A DNA stretch of 64,000 bases, taken from the NCBI RefSeq assembly GCF_047511655.1, contig NC_133390.1, positions 161,856,583-161,920,582 of the forward strand, given 5' to 3'. The notes beneath the pieces were generated by a model that was not told the DNA's origin, ran no database searches, and was given only the letters and a program-made list of their open reading frames with translations. This document shows positions 11,880-23,642 of the stretch, piece after piece (the stretch's first letter is position 1; the number at the start of each line of letters is the position of its first letter). The translations under genes and the position numbers were made by a program. The DNA is from Castor canadensis (taxonomy: Eukaryota > Chordata > Mammalia > Rodentia > Castoridae).

Positions 11880-12500
11880 ATTGGTTTATACCATGTGTCC
11901 TAGTCTGTAAATGACCTTTCTCATTCCACAGCATCTTTTCTTGGGAATACACAGAGATCCACACTATCTTCTCTGATGGCTGCGTGTTATTTCCTGTTGG
12001 GACTGAATGGTACTTTGGTTTTGGTTTTTTAAGACTGGGTCTCACTATGCAACCCAAGTTGGTCTTGAACTTGAGATCCTCCTGCCCCAACCTCCTGAGT
12101 ACTAGGATTATAGTGTGCCAGCTGGTACTTGTGTTAACTAGTCTCTTATTGATGGAATTTTAGGTTGTTCCTTTTTGTTTTGGTTTTGGGTTTAGTTTGG
12201 CTGCTATTATAAAGTATACTGCATGCGTATTCTTTGACGTATATTTTGTGTACTTGTCCTTATGATGAGTTTCCAGAATAGGAATCATTGAGTCCAAAGA
12301 TGTGGACATTTACAATGTTGGCCCGTGTCCTGGGAAGTGGTTTTCTACTTCCCCTTACAGACTCACTAAGTGGGTGGGAACTTATTTCCTTGTATTCTTG
12401 ACATTGCTAGTGGGACATTATTGTTCTCTTCAGTCTTTGCTAATCAGATTGGGAGAAACTTGAATCTTGTTTCAATTTGTCTTTTTAATCATTATTAGCG
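11880..12500 (-). mobile_element. Old LINE-1 fragment, interrupted by a B1-like SINE
   Basis: On the minus strand this resembles the ORF2 C-terminal/3' region of old mammalian L1 (tract near gctattataaagtata and the following bases). It is strongly diverged. Confidence 0.55.
12017..12124 (-). mobile_element. B1-like SINE inside the old LINE-1
   Basis: gactgggtctcactatgcaa and cctgagtactaggattatag. Confidence 0.75.
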
Positions 12501-12809
12501 GAGTTGAGCAAATTTTCACACACTCGATGTTTGGCACATCCAGGCGGCTTGGGGAGGCAGGCAGACCCATTTTGACTCTGGAGCGACTGTCAGATTCCCT
12601 TCATGAGTGATTTGGCTGATTGCACTTGAGCAATCCGGGGCTAAATCACCTTTGCAATGTCCTCCTTCACTCATGCTTTGTTCATGTGTCACTCTGCCAC
12701 TGAGGTCAATGCCAGTTGATCTCTCCAGATATCACGTACCTTTCAACCTCCAGGCATAGCCCTCTGTGTGTGAATGCAACCTCGGAATGAATCATACACA
12801 CACAATTCA

Positions 12810-12990
12810 GATGACAAGGACAGCCTAAATTTCAAAGCCCAGCTTCACCACTTATCAGCTGGGGGGCCACTGGTAGGTGACTTAACCTTTCTGGACTTCA
12901 CTTTCCTTGGCTATAGACAACAGCTCCTGCCTCATCAGCTGACTGCAAGGATAAAATGAAACTAATTTGTGTGAAAGTCAGTTCAGCACA
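12810..12990 (+). mobile_element. MIR relic
   Basis: agcttcaccacttatcagct, gacttaacctttctggac and aaggataaaatgaaac. Confidence 0.75.
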
Positions 12991-13389
12991 GTGGAGCAGT
13001 GATAGAAGTGAAGAACGTGGGTCAGCCATCAGTGGTCAGGGTAAGTGCTTGAACCTGGCTCCAGAGTTGTCACAGGCCCAGCAGATCCAGGCATCCTAGC
13101 TCCCTGGAGAGGTAGACAGATTTGCCTTTGAGCCCTGAATCCTCACTTCTCCTTGGGAAAGACCCCTTCCTCTCTGAGATGTCCCTTTGTGGGTGGAATC
13201 CATGTCATTCTGAGAGCGCTGTCCACGCACATGCTCTCTGGGATCTCCACTGTGGTTTGGAGCCTTGTCCTAGGTCTGTAGTCCTCTCTGCCTCCTGGAT
13301 TTCACTACCCTGGGCTGCTCACCTTGTCTGCAAGGTGGACTTCCCCTGCCTACCTCTCCTCTGTCAGGTATCCTGGGCCTCACTGGTCC

Positions 13390-13745
13390 TCCAGCTCATG
13401 CTCAGAGTTCGAGCATGTCTTTTCTTGGACACATTCCTGTGCGCGGTGTTAGCAATCCTTTTGTTGTCTGTCAACCCGATGGGTGAGAAACATTTCATTG
13501 CTGTTCTAATTTGCATTTTCCTTATTATGAGGTTGGACATCTTTCTCATAGAGCTGCTGCCTCCATGGGCCTATTGATTTGTACCTACTGTCAACTTTCT
13601 TGGTGGATTTTTTGAAGGAATTTTTTCTTATTGATTTCTAGGAACTCTTTATATAGACTAGACAGCATTTGTTGCAAACATTTTCTCTCAGCTGATCACT
13701 GGTTTTATGACTTTGTTTATGGTGCCTTTTTAACACAAAAGTTTA
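13390..13745 (-). mobile_element. Old LINE-1 fragment
   Basis: It contains the reverse-oriented L1 landmarks ctaatttgcattttcctta and ggaactctttatatagact. It probably continues the fragment at 11880-12500, now split by other sequence. Confidence 0.6.
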
Positions 13746-13747
13746 GG

Positions 13748-13896
13748 GTTTTTTGTTTTGCTTTGGTTTTTTTGTTTGTGTGTTTGTTTTGAGACAGGGT
13801 CTTGCTGTGTAGCCCAGGTTTGCCTCCAATTCATGATCCTTCTGCCTCAGCCTCCTTAGTGCTGGCATTATAGGTGTGTATCACCCACACCTGGCA
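13748..13896 (-). mobile_element. B1-like SINE with TTTG-rich tail
   Basis: gagacagggtcttgctgtgt and gtgctggcattataggtgtg. Confidence 0.8.
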
Positions 13897-14072
13897 AAAG
13901 GTAGGCAGGTGCTCTACCACTTGAGCCACTCCACCAGCCCTTTTTTTGGTTGGGTATTTTTGAAATAGGGGCCCACAAACTATTTCCCTGGGCTAGCCTC
14001 AAACTTTGATCCTTCTGATATCTGCCTCCTGAGTAGCTAGGATTGTAGGAATAAGCCACTGGCACCAAGCTT
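13897..14072 (-). mobile_element. Composite SINE, short
   Basis: A partial ID part (gctctaccacttgagccact) and one B1-like half (ctgagtagctaggattgtag). Confidence 0.7.
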
Positions 14073-14189
14073 CTATAAGTTTTAAATTTTAATGAAATGA
14101 AACCTTAAGTTCCAGGTTTTGATTTGCTTGGAGAGATGCTTCCCACCACCTTTTCTTCTTCCTAACTTTGTTCTCATTAAATCCTCATG

Positions 14190-14560
14190 AGGACGTCTAT
14201 CCACCTGGCACTTAATGACCTGCTCCTCTTCTTGTGGGCTTTGCCTATCTCCTCTCTTCCCTGAGGTTCAGTAGCTGTTCCTTTAAAATTGGGACCCAAC
14301 ATGGTCTCCTCCAGGAAGCCTTCCCTCCTCTGCCCCACTCCAGCTCTGCTTATTGCTCTGTGCCTTGGGGCTGTTTGCCCTGGTTTAAGTGATTTGTAGG
14401 CTGTCCAGTGTGTGGAATGGTTCTGGGAGCACATGTTTCTGAAGCACTTGCTAAGGGATCTGTTTTGTGGGCATTCCTTGCTTTCAGCTCATGGCCTTGT
14501 GCAGACTTTTATCCTCATCTCCTCCATGTTGTGGGCCACACGTCAAGAGCGTAGACCAGC
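14190..14560 (+). mobile_element. L2 relic
   Basis: The pyrimidine-rich sequence with the aggaagccttccctcctctg landmark matches the L2 3' region. Confidence 0.55.
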
Positions 14561-14604
14561 AGACAGCACGACCCTAGGGTCTCAGTCTGCAGCACTGCAT
14601 TGAA

Positions 14605-14760
14605 TGTTTCCTACTGCTGAGGACACATGATGCCACAAATCCAGTGGCTTAGACAACACTCATTCGTTACCTTAGAGACTGGGAGATCAGAAATCCCGAA
14701 CGCAGTACAATCGAAGTGGCAGGATGGGTTTTCGTGCCATGAAACATATTCGCAGGTTCG
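14605..14760. repeat. Old interspersed repeat, short piece
   Basis: tgccacaaatccagtggctt and agacaacactcattcgttac match the ancestral unit seen more fully at 48055-48690. Confidence 0.5.
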
Positions 14761-15284
14761 CAGGATTAGGAGTTTTGCACCTTTTGGGGTGAGGGGTTGG
14801 GTGGGTTGTGGGGCTGGAGGTGGTTCTGCCTTCCACAGCCACTCTTCCATGATGCTTTTCAAACTTCAACCCTGCCTTCACCCCCAAACCTGTGGGTGAG
14901 GTGAATGCATCCTAACCTCCTGAGGGCTTGTTCAGACCCAGCTGCTGCAGCCCACCCCCAGGGGCTCTGAGTCTGCAGTTCTGGGGCCAGGCCTGAGAAT
15001 TTGCATTTGGGCAGGTTCCTGGGTGATGCTAAAACTGCAGGTGTGGGACCAGACTTTGAGGACCACTGAGTTAGAGCATTCACTCATTCATTCATTCATC
15101 TTTCCGCTTCTTGGGGAACTGTGCCCATACAGTGACACGTCAGCATGTTTCTGGCCTCAAAGATATCCCAGTCTAAAGGAGAAAGCAAACAGGCATTAGT
15201 GTAGGGGCTGGGCAGTGCTAGGACACTGGAGAGCCTGGGACCTTACAAGAGGGCTACAGACTTCCTGCTTCTTCCAAAGCTCAC

Positions 15285-15345
15285 ATCTCTGTCCTAGTCT
15301 TCCCATTTTATGGTTGTGGAAACTGAGGCCCAGAGAGAGAAAGAT
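15285..15345 (+). mobile_element. Short MIR relic
   Basis: cccattttatggttgtggaa followed by actgaggcccagagag. Confidence 0.6.
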
Positions 15346-16009
15346 ATAAACCCACATCACAAAAAGTACCCATAGGGGAGGTTGGATCTATGCGTATGGA
15401 GAGAAAGGTTTTGCATTTGGAAAGCGAATGCTCAGCTACGAGGGCCACAGACACCTCCACGGGCTGGGCTTATGAGCCTCGGGCCACTTTCTGCAGGATG
15501 AGATTGGAGAACCACGTGCCAGGTGGGCAGCCTTGGGCAAGTCACTGTGGTGCCTGAATCTTGGGTGGGAAGAGCACAGGAGCAGTGCACATTTGTCAAG
15601 CTGGCACTTGTGGAGGATGTCCTGTCCTGAGCCCCTTGTGCTCATCATGTCTCTAGTCCCTGGCCGTGGATGAACAACCTGCCTCTTAAACCCCACTGCC
15701 CTGGGTCATCTCTGTTAGCTTCATGTTAGGACGAGGAAGCCAAGGCTCATCTACATACTCCCCAGGGCAATTTTACCAAGAAAGCACAGATCTAGGGTTC
15801 AAAGCCAGGCCTATGTGACACCAGAGCCAAACTTCCCGACTTCTAAACTTACAGATCTGGTTGTCTCATTGCTGAGTGACGTATGATAATCACTACTGTG
15901 TTCTGCTCAGGGATTCTGTGGGTCAGGCATTCGGACAGGTCAGCAGGATGGCTTATTTCTGCTCTGTGACACCTGGGATCTCAGCTAGATGGACTAAATG
16001 GGTGGGGAA

Positions 16010-16017
16010 TGACGTCA
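16010..16017. promoter_or_regulatory. CRE palindrome
   Basis: TGACGTCA, the full CREB/ATF site, in single-copy DNA upstream of ARHGAP40. Confidence 0.5.
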
Positions 16018-16979
16018 CACTGGGGACTGGAGCCATCTGACACCTGTGTGAAACGAGCAAGGGTTAGGTTCAGATAGGGCTGTTGATTAGAGTACCTGCC
16101 TGCGGCCTTGCACATGGCCTGGGCTTCTCGGCATAGCAACAGGTTCCAAGAAAGAGCAAGCTGAGATCAGAAGAGCCACGCGATCACAAACCACCTGGAC
16201 TCAGGAGCCCCACGGCTTGACTTTTGCTATCTTCTCTTGGTTGAAACAATCACAGCCTTCCAGATTCAAAGGGAGGGGACACCTTCCCCAGGAGGAGTGT
16301 CAAGGAGTTTGAGGGCCTTTTATTACATCTGCTAAATCTACTGTGTGCCAGGCAGTGTTTCTAGCTCTGGGGAGACTGCAGTGAGTGATGGGGTCAAGAC
16401 ATGCTTTTCCAGTAGAAATGAATGAGGGTTCAGCAAAAGCAAATACAGAATCCTGATCCAGGTTAGGGAGCAAAGAGTCTGAGGCCTGATGGGCAGCTGG
16501 CCAGACAAGGAAAGGACATTCCAGGCAGAGGGGAGATGAGAGGATGGAAGAGGAGGCTGGAAAGGTAGGCAGGTCAGAAGAAAGCACTTGGATCTTACCC
16601 TTGGGGTCCTGTCACTCCACCAAGGATTCTAAGAAAGGACTGATAGGCCACCTCTGTGAGCTTGGATTATCTCTGGGAATCAATGACACTTAGAGGTCAT
16701 GTAGAAAGACTGTGATGAGGGTGGTCCAGGCAAGAGGCAATAGTGGCTTGGACCAGGACAGTTGCCATGAGAATGGGAGAGGCTGCTAGGTATACAAGAT
16801 ATACAAAGAGCAGAATTCGTTCATGGTTATTGGGATGTGGAGTGTTACGGGCTTGTCAGGAGTGGCTCTTGGGGTGCTCAGTTGGTAACTTCTGAGACAG
16901 GAGACTCAGATAGGGGAGCAGGTGTACAGCAGGGAAGTCAACCCATTCAGGTCACCTTGGGGCCTCCCTAGGCCATGGG

Positions 16980-17185
16980 TGCAGCCTTTAAGAGCATTGA
17001 CTCTGGAACTCACAACCTGTGTTCTAATCTTGGCTCTGCCACATGCTAACTGGATAAGTCTAGGTGGCTCCCTTGTCCTCCTGTTTCCATCAACATGGGG
17101 CTGATACATTAAACTGAAGCTTGGTTGTGTCTGCTGCTAGACACAGTAAATGATCAGTACTTGATCAGTAAGTGCTCAGTAAGTT
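16980..17185 (+). mobile_element. MIR relic
   Basis: ttgactctggaactcacaac, ttggctctgccacatgctaa and a tail with agtaagtgctcagtaag. Confidence 0.7.
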
Positions 17186-17249
17186 TAAAATCTAAATCCA
17201 AATTGAAGTCAGCCATTCACATGCTTTTCTGCCTGTCCTAGACATCACC

Positions 17250-17760
17250 CGAGTGTTACCAACAAAACGATCCAAAAGATTGTCTGTCTGTGAGGCTCTG
17301 AACGAATTCTGTGGATGTGCTAAACACGTGTCCTGTTGTCCTGCTAACAGGGAGTCTCACGGCCATGGTGCAAAATGTGACGTTGGACCAATTACCGCTT
17401 TCGAGCTGCAGGTGTTTGATTTCTTCCTGTATTTTCCCTGCCTCTCTGTGACCTCTCCAGAAATCATTGCTCTCCCCCTCGCTGCTAAGCTATCAAATGG
17501 TGACACCGTTGACGACTTTTGTTTTGGTTTAGTTGCCACAGTTTTCAAAATGTCACGAAAACACACAGATGCTGGTAATTTCCAAGCGCAGGGGAGAGCT
17601 GCTGAAGAAACAGAGCCGAGCGCCAGCATGGGGCGCACACAGATGCACAGGAGGCGCTGGCTCGCACTTTTCTCCGCAAGCATAAACAGAGCAGAACAGC
17701 CAATTTTATAATTAACTGGGGACTGGTCTCCAGTTAAGCTTCTGCTTGGGGAAAATGGCC
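17250..17760. promoter_or_regulatory. Candidate conserved non-coding element
   Basis: About 500 bases with no recognisable repeat, retained CpGs and balanced composition, unlike its surroundings. Both strands are open by chance, but neither reading looks like a protein or has splice context. Enhancer function is inference. Confidence 0.4.
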
Positions 17761-17997
17761 AAGCTGTTGCCAGGAGAAAGGCCTCGTGCCTTGTCTCTTC
17801 CTTGGGCTGGGGCACGTCGGAGATTTCTGCACTTTACCACATTGGAGTGTGTTTCAGGATGGAATTATTTACACCTCACTGTGGAGCTCAGTGGGTGGGT
17901 GGACACCGGGGAAGGCATAGCCAGGGACCCTAGGCAAGGAACTGGCAAGACAGGCCATGTGCAAAAAAGAGCACAGGGGCCTGAATCAAAAGATTAT

Positions 17998-18210
17998 TAC
18001 CATGCATGGTGGTGCATGACTATAATCCCAGCACTCAGGAAACTGAGGCAAGAGGCTTGTGAGTTCAGGCCAGCCTGGGCTACAGAGTAGTACCGTTTCT
18101 CAAAATCAAAACAAAAAAGGGCTGGGATGGGATGTAGCTTGGTGGTAGAGCACTTGCCTAACATGAATAAGGCCCTGAGTTTGAATAGCAACACTGAAAA
18201 AAAAAATTAA
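17998..18210 (+). mobile_element. Composite SINE (B1-like plus ID)
   Basis: ggtggtgcatgactataatc starts the B1-like part; gtagcttggtggtagagcac starts the ID part; it ends in an A run. Confidence 0.85.
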
Positions 18211-19578
18211 GAATTCTAAGATGGTGACAGCAGAGCAGGAAGTCACACATGTGGCGCTGGGGAGACTCTAATGAGAGGGGTCTCAGCCTGCGGGCAAAAT
18301 ACAGTTTCAGGGACTGAGACACAGGAGACTACAGAGGGAGGCCAGGTATACAGCAGGAACAAAGTCAGCACACAACAAACTAAATCCACTAGAACAATCC
18401 TTCTTCAAGGGCAATTTGGTCAGAAGTATCGAATTTCCAGAGCCTTTGACTCAGCAATTGTCCTTCAGTTAACAGCACTGGTGCAGTCTGTGATCAGAAG
18501 ATCCTGGTTTTCGTGCTCCAAATGGAAAATCCAAGCAGAGCACGTGGATGGGGTGAGGTAGGATAGCTTTATTGAGGGAAAGGAGTCACCCGCTCTGCCA
18601 GGTGGGAAAAGGGAAGGAGCAGGACCTGCACAGAGGGTGCAGGTGGAGTCCACTGGTAGACAGAAAGCTTATCCTTTTCAGGTGCCTTTAAACCTACACG
18701 ACCCCATGGGAGGTCAGGCCCAGGAGACTCCCACTCAATAAGGAATGAGTGGGGAAGGCGGGGGTCTGGGCCATCCCCGGGCAATCTACATGATCCCCAA
18801 ACCTTTTCCTACTTCTAGCCTGCCTCACTCCTAACTCTTCTATGGCTACCTCTGCACAAAGGGGCGAGTCAACAGGGTTGACCCTTGACACAGTACAAGT
18901 CCACGGGCTTTCCTGTGTTCTCAGTTGCACAGCTACCGTCATAATCTACCTAAGGACATTTTCATCACCCAGTCAGAAACGCTGTACCCATCATAGTCAC
19001 TCACAGAACATGTGGCAGGGTTTAGGGATGAGGTCACAGCTGCTACACAACGGAGAGTGTCCACTCTGCGCTCCACTCACATATGATGTTGTGCCCCTTA
19101 CCCCCACCCCTCGTCTCATGGGCCAACAGCCTCCTGCAGAGTCCTGGACATGGGGACCCCCTGTCTCTAAGTTCTTGTGTCCAGGTGATTTCTAGAGCAG
19201 CAAGAATGGGCCAGAGCACATGTAAGAGGGACACAGTGTCCCGGATCAGGGAAACCTGTCCTCAGCAGAGGGGACAAATTCTACAAAGACAGGGAGGTGA
19301 GAAAGAGATGAGTTGGAGAACTGGGAAGCCGGGCTCCCGTGGGGAGAAGACCGGTGAGGAGATGGACCTATTGCCGCCCACTTCATGCTTCGAACACTTC
19401 TTGTTCATATTTTTTGCTGTGCTCTTAGGTGTGTGAACATTCCTAAGTACCATGGGTTCTTTGTGGATGTCCCCTGCTCCCAAGAAGGCATCTTAATCTG
19501 AAAGTAATATTGGTGCCTTTGTCCCTGTTGTGCAGGGGAGGGAGGAGGGAAGGCAGGCCAACATTTTGCCATCTTTGT

Positions 19579-19650
19579 GCTTTTGTGTGATTGGTATTGA
19601 GCCTCATGCCTGTTAGGCAAGTGCTCCACCGCTGAGCTACACCCTCAGAC
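19579..19650 (-). mobile_element. ID-type SINE
   Basis: gtgctccaccgctgagctac and ccctcag. Confidence 0.7.
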
Positions 19651-19807
19651 CGTCACCCTCCTACTTCTGACAGCTGCCATTTTGTATTATATAACTTTAA
19701 AAAGCAGCATTTGGATGACTTTTGTGTTTAACCAAATTGAGTTCCTTTTCAGCAGAGCAGTTCAAACCATCTGTGCTTATTGTTTATCTGGAAAAGAGAC
19801 AGAAAAA

Positions 19808-19905
19808 TCTTTTTTTTTTTTTTTGGTAGTACTGGGGTTTGAACTCAGTGCCGTGTGCTTGCTAGGCAGACATTCTACCACTTGAGCTTGAGCTAAATCT
19901 CCATC
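19808..19905 (-). mobile_element. ID-type SINE with long T run
   Basis: ggtagtactggggtttgaac; a small duplication of ttgagc lies in the A-box region. Confidence 0.8.
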
Positions 19906-20471
19906 CTGAGATAAAGAACTTTGGCTTGGATCAATATTGAGCGCAAACATCTATAGACTTTGCATCATGTACCTTTTCTCCACTTGAGGAACGAGGGGAT
20001 GCATTTCCTCTCTCTCCTTCTCGTCTGGAAGGGGCAGTTCGTGGTCTGGTGGCTGCTGTATGTTGTGGTCAGTGTGGATTCCACTCCGGTGCTTTTGGGA
20101 TTATTACCAACTCCGACATTTCCCAAAGAATCTGGCTCTGACTGGCAGCATAGAAATATCACCCCAAGCTCATTTGAAGCCCTGGACTGTTACTTATCTG
20201 GACCTGGAGTTTGCTCTGTATTATCCTGGGATTATTTGATATCACAAAGTGGAAATTCATTCAGCGCGGCTTGTGAGGAAAAGGGGGACTGACGCATAGG
20301 ATGCAGGAGTCAGGTCTGAGGATAAACCACAGTCCAAGTCATGAGAGGCTGCGACTTGTACCCGAAAAATCAAGCTGTGATCACCACCCCACACCTCTGG
20401 CTGCAGAGGGAGGGTCCCCTCTGCTTCCCTAGGAAGACTGGCCCTCTAGCCCCACCGTCTCCTCACATACT

Positions 20472-20479
20472 TGACGTCA
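20472..20479. promoter_or_regulatory. CRE palindrome upstream of ARHGAP40 exon a
   Basis: TGACGTCA inside the longer palindrome TTGACGTCAA, about 510 bases before the first recognised exon. Confidence 0.5.
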
Positions 20480-20987
20480 ACTCTGACATCCACCCCTCAC
20501 ACTCAGTCCTGCACCTCTGTGGTCTGGTGCTTTCCCTGAAGTCATAAATGGGGAAACCAGGGCTGGAGCTGTGAGCTTCACAGAGAAAGTGGGGACGGAG
20601 AAGGTAGATTTTTGGGTAAAACCCATTGGGATTTCCTTGCTCCGCTGGCCCATGCTTCATGCCCTCTCTCTAGTGTCCCCTCCACCCCCCAACCCCCAGG
20701 CATAGTGAAGACTGTCATCCTTGTAGGAGCAGAGGAAGCACCAAACTGGCCCTTTGTCCTCTGCAGCAGTACCTTGGCTTCCTACCAAAGATTCTGACCG
20801 GGCCATGGGTCCCTGATCAATTTGCTGAGATTGTCATGTGTCTTTCACTGCTGAGAGACAAGATGAACAACGGGATGTCTAGCCTCCAGAGGCTACAGAC
20901 TGATTTCTAGAGAGGCCCAAACCTTAGGGCAGACCCAGCAAGAGCAGAGCCTGCCCTAACTTCCCTCCTCCCTCCCTCTTGCCACAG

Positions 20988-21175
20988 CTCTGGCCCCTCT
21001 GCAGGACCTGGGAATCTGCCTCTGCAGGAGCGGCCACCTGCCCGCTGCTCTGTGCTGTGCTCAGCATGGGAGAAGAGCTTGTTTGTGAATGGCTTCTGGA
21101 TGGAAATGCAGCGGATTCAACAGAGGGATGAGCAGAAAGAGGAGGATGGAAGGGGTGAAGCCCAGCTCCCTGAGG
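20988..21175 (+). CDS. ARHGAP40: ARHGAP40 coding exon a (first one recognised)
   Basis: A pyrimidine-rich acceptor (ccctcttgccacag) opens it and GG|GTGAGG closes it. It encodes residues 1-62 plus one base. The first codon is split, so an earlier exon must supply two bases. The frame runs to FWMEMQRIQQRDEQKEEDG and ends LPEG. The only in-frame ATGs are the two in WMEM, after the family-conserved Trp, so an internal start is unlikely. The reading is fixed by phase agreement with the next exon. Confidence 0.85.
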
Positions 21176-21518
21176 GTGAGGATGGATGGAAGGGCCTTAT
21201 TCCAGGGGAAGAGATGTGACAGGGTCCAGACCTGTCACCAAGACTGAACCAAGACTGAAAGGGTTGCAGTATGCTTTTCACTGATTGCTCTGCTTCACCC
21301 TTACTCTGCCATTTGCTCCCCGCACCACTGTCAAAACGACCCTTTGATAATGTGAATTAGATAGAGTTCTCCCCTTTAGAGTAAGTCATTTAGGAAACAT
21401 TTATTTAGCATCTCTTATTTGCTGGGCACTATTTAGTCACTGGGGATACAAAACAGCCTCCTCTCTGAGGAGCTAACATTCTAGTGGATTCTAAGGGTTC
21501 TGCACACAACTCTCAACA

Positions 21519-21608
21519 TTTTTTTTTTAATGACGGTACTGGGGGTTTGAACTCAGGGCCTCATGCTTGCTAGGCAGGTGCTCTACCAGTTGAGCCACGC
21601 CCCAGCCC
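21519..21608 (-). mobile_element. ID-type SINE
   Basis: gtttgaactcagggcctcat and gctctaccagttgagccacg. Confidence 0.85.
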
Positions 21609-21647
21609 TTACACACATCTCTCAAATGTCTCCCCATCTTTCTCAGA

Positions 21648-21840
21648 GTAACAGATGGCCACGTGTCCCTGTAACCACATCACAAACCACCTTAAACTTA
21701 GCAGTGTAAAGCAACACCGAGCAATTATTATTAATACAGCTCACTGTTCTGGGGATTGATTGGGTTCGGCAGTCAGGCAGCTCTTGCTCAAGGTCAGGAG
21801 TTCCTCTCCCTGGCCTCTGCATGTAGACTGGGCTTCCTCA
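21648..21840. repeat. Old interspersed repeat
   Basis: caaaccaccttaaacttagc and caggcagctcttgctcaagg resemble a common ancestral mammalian repeat. Confidence 0.5.
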
Positions 21841-22029
21841 CACATGGCAGCTGGGTTTCAAGAATAAGAGCCCTGAGAAAGAACCAGGGTCACTGCTCCT
21901 GACCAGCTTTGGAAGAGAGTCAGCATCACTTCTGCTGCATTTTATTGCCCTCTGTGCACCCCAAATTCCAAGGAAGGGAAACCAGACTCTACCTCTCCAT
22001 GGAGTGAGCATCAAAGAATTTAGGGATGA

Positions 22030-22250
22030 GATCCAGGCATGGTGGTACACACCTGTAATCCCAGCTATTTAGGAGGTGGAGGCAGGAGGATCATGAATTC
22101 AAGGCCATCCTGGACAAAATTAGCAAGACCCTACCTCAGAAAGACAAAAAAACACAAACATAAAGACTGAGAGTGTGATTCAAGTGGTAGAATGTTTGCC
22201 CCACAGTTGTGAGGCCCTGGGTTCAATTTCCAGTACAAAAAAAAAATACA
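22030..22250 (+). mobile_element. Composite SINE
   Basis: ggcatggtggtacacacctg, then gattcaagtggtagaatgtt and ggccctgggttcaatttcca with an A tail. Confidence 0.85.
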
Positions 22251-22269
22251 TAAAAAGAATTCGGAGACA

Positions 22270-22700
22270 AGTGGTAAGTCCACTACTTCATTGCCCACAA
22301 GGCTCTCCACAATTGGCCTGTATCCCCTCTCTGCCTCATCCCCTTCCAGCCTGTCTTTCTGACCCTCATATCTGCCCTTGAATGTCCTTGCTGTTACCGA
22401 ACCATAAAAGCAATCCGTGACCTCAGATCTTTTATCCTTACTGTCCCCTAGGCCTGGAATGCTCTGCATTGAGGAACTGCACGGCTTATGCTTGTCCATC
22501 TCTGGGCACACGTCACCCCTCAGAAAGCACCTCACAACCACCTCTGTGAGACAGCACCCTACCTGTGACACTCTCCTGTCCCTTGCCCAACTTTACTCCT
22601 TAATATAGCAGTCCTTGCACCCTGATGTTGCTTAGTGTATTATTTGTGCACTGCCCGTGTCCCCACAGAATGCACCTTTGGGTCAGGCTGTGGCATGGGC
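22270..22700 (+). mobile_element. L2 relic
   Basis: Contains the landmarks ggcctggaatgctctgc and cacgtcacccctcagaaag in L2 order. Confidence 0.6.
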
Positions 22701-23076
22701 AGTCCTTCCCTCTGCCATGGGTTTAGTGTCTGCAGCAGAGCCTGGCACCGTCCCAGACCCCAGCCTTCCTTGGCCAGCAGATGAGGGAAAGACAAGGCCA
22801 TCCACACGGAGACCTTCTTGGTTTGGCAAATGCTTCAGCTGTGCTGACCCACAGTTGACAAAGCAGACCGTATGGCACTCAGACCTCCCGAGGGCTGATA
22901 GTCACGTGTAGTGACTTCAAGAAATGCCTGGAGTGGCTTCAGGAAGGGAAGTCTGTCTGCATTGTGGTATGGCCAGTAATCTAATTTCAAACCAAACCCT
23001 GGAGTGAAAGTGTTGAAGGGGGAGGCCTTCGGAGAAGTGAATAGACACAGGGACTTTTTTCAATAAGTTAAACAAT

Positions 23077-23232
23077 GGGCCAAGTGTGGTGAGGCACAAC
23101 TGTGGTTTGAGCTACTTGGGAGGCAGAGATAGGAGGAGCTCCCTCTGAGGTTGAGACCTGGGCAAAAGCAAAAGACCCTATATGAAAAACAAAGCAAAAG
23201 GACTTGGTGTGTGGCTCAAGTGGCACAGTGCC
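23077..23232 (+). mobile_element. Composite SINE, 3'-shortened
   Basis: A B1-like part followed by the start of an ID part (gtgtggctcaagtggcacag). Box B is absent. Confidence 0.7.
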
Positions 23233-23424
23233 AATTCTCAGAGGATGCATTAGCTCTTGCTCATAGGGAGGGAGAGCCAGGTGGGTGTCAATGATCTGGC
23301 AATGAGCTGTGGATACCCCTTGCGTCCACTGGAGTGGGGGCAATCTCTGTGGGGCTTAGGACAGTGTGTGTGGCTGAGTGTGGAGCTGTGTGTTCATCTG
23401 CTGTTCTCCCTTTGTTGGCCAAAG

Positions 23425-23642
23425 GGGAAGCTGAAGCCCAGTGGCTGCAGGACACAGGCCTGTCAAGCCTCGTTGGTGGCCCAGGCTTGGATGGTGATCA
23501 CCAAGGGCTCCTGTCTACACTGACACAGACCCAGGTGACTGCTGTGTGCCGCCGGCTGGACGTCTATGCCCGTTCAGCCCGAAGACGACACAAGGCACCC
23601 ATCAGAGATGTCAGGAACATCTTTGGGGTCTTCAGTTCAGGG
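23425..23642 (+). CDS. ARHGAP40: ARHGAP40 coding exon b
   Basis: Acceptor ccaaag and donor GG|GTGAGT. It encodes residues 64-135 with the family blocks EAQWLQDTGLSSL, LLSTLTQTQVTAV and RDVRNIFGVF, which have direct counterparts in ARHGAP18 and ARHGAP28. It ends on a whole codon. The frame stays open past the donor for about 90 bases, but the extension has no family resemblance. Confidence 0.9.

Larger units (their letters stand above)
9150..14130. other. SINE-dense intergenic DNA
   Basis: Eight minus-oriented SINE units sit in this stretch, several inside or beside a disrupted old LINE-1 that is also minus-oriented. Single-copy pieces remain at about 10620-11230 and 12500-13380. No coding exon was found. 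Confidence 0.55.
14131..20987. other. Region upstream of the first recognised ARHGAP40 exon
   Basis: It holds an L2 relic (14190-14560), an old interspersed repeat (14605-14760), MIRs, and three SINE insertions (17998-18210, 19579-19650, 19808-19905). About 1.6 kb (15350-16980) is largely repeat-free by eye, and 17250-17760 is the clearest single-copy block. The ARHGAP40 start exon and promoter should lie here or further left, but I could not place them. Confidence 0.45.
21176..23424 (+). other. ARHGAP40 intron a-b
   Basis: Contains a minus ID-type SINE, an old repeat, a plus composite SINE, an L2 relic and a second plus composite SINE. The rest appears single-copy. Confidence 0.6.

Noticed and set aside
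17253..17711. About 150-codon frames open on both strands
   Set aside because: Open on both strands at once, no recognisable protein pattern and no initiation or splice context. Better explained as a non-coding block.
19210..19296. Candidate first exon of ARHGAP40 (ATG at 19207 with a GTGAGA donor)
   Set aside because: It would end in the wrong phase for the acceptor at 20988, and the peptide has no family resemblance.
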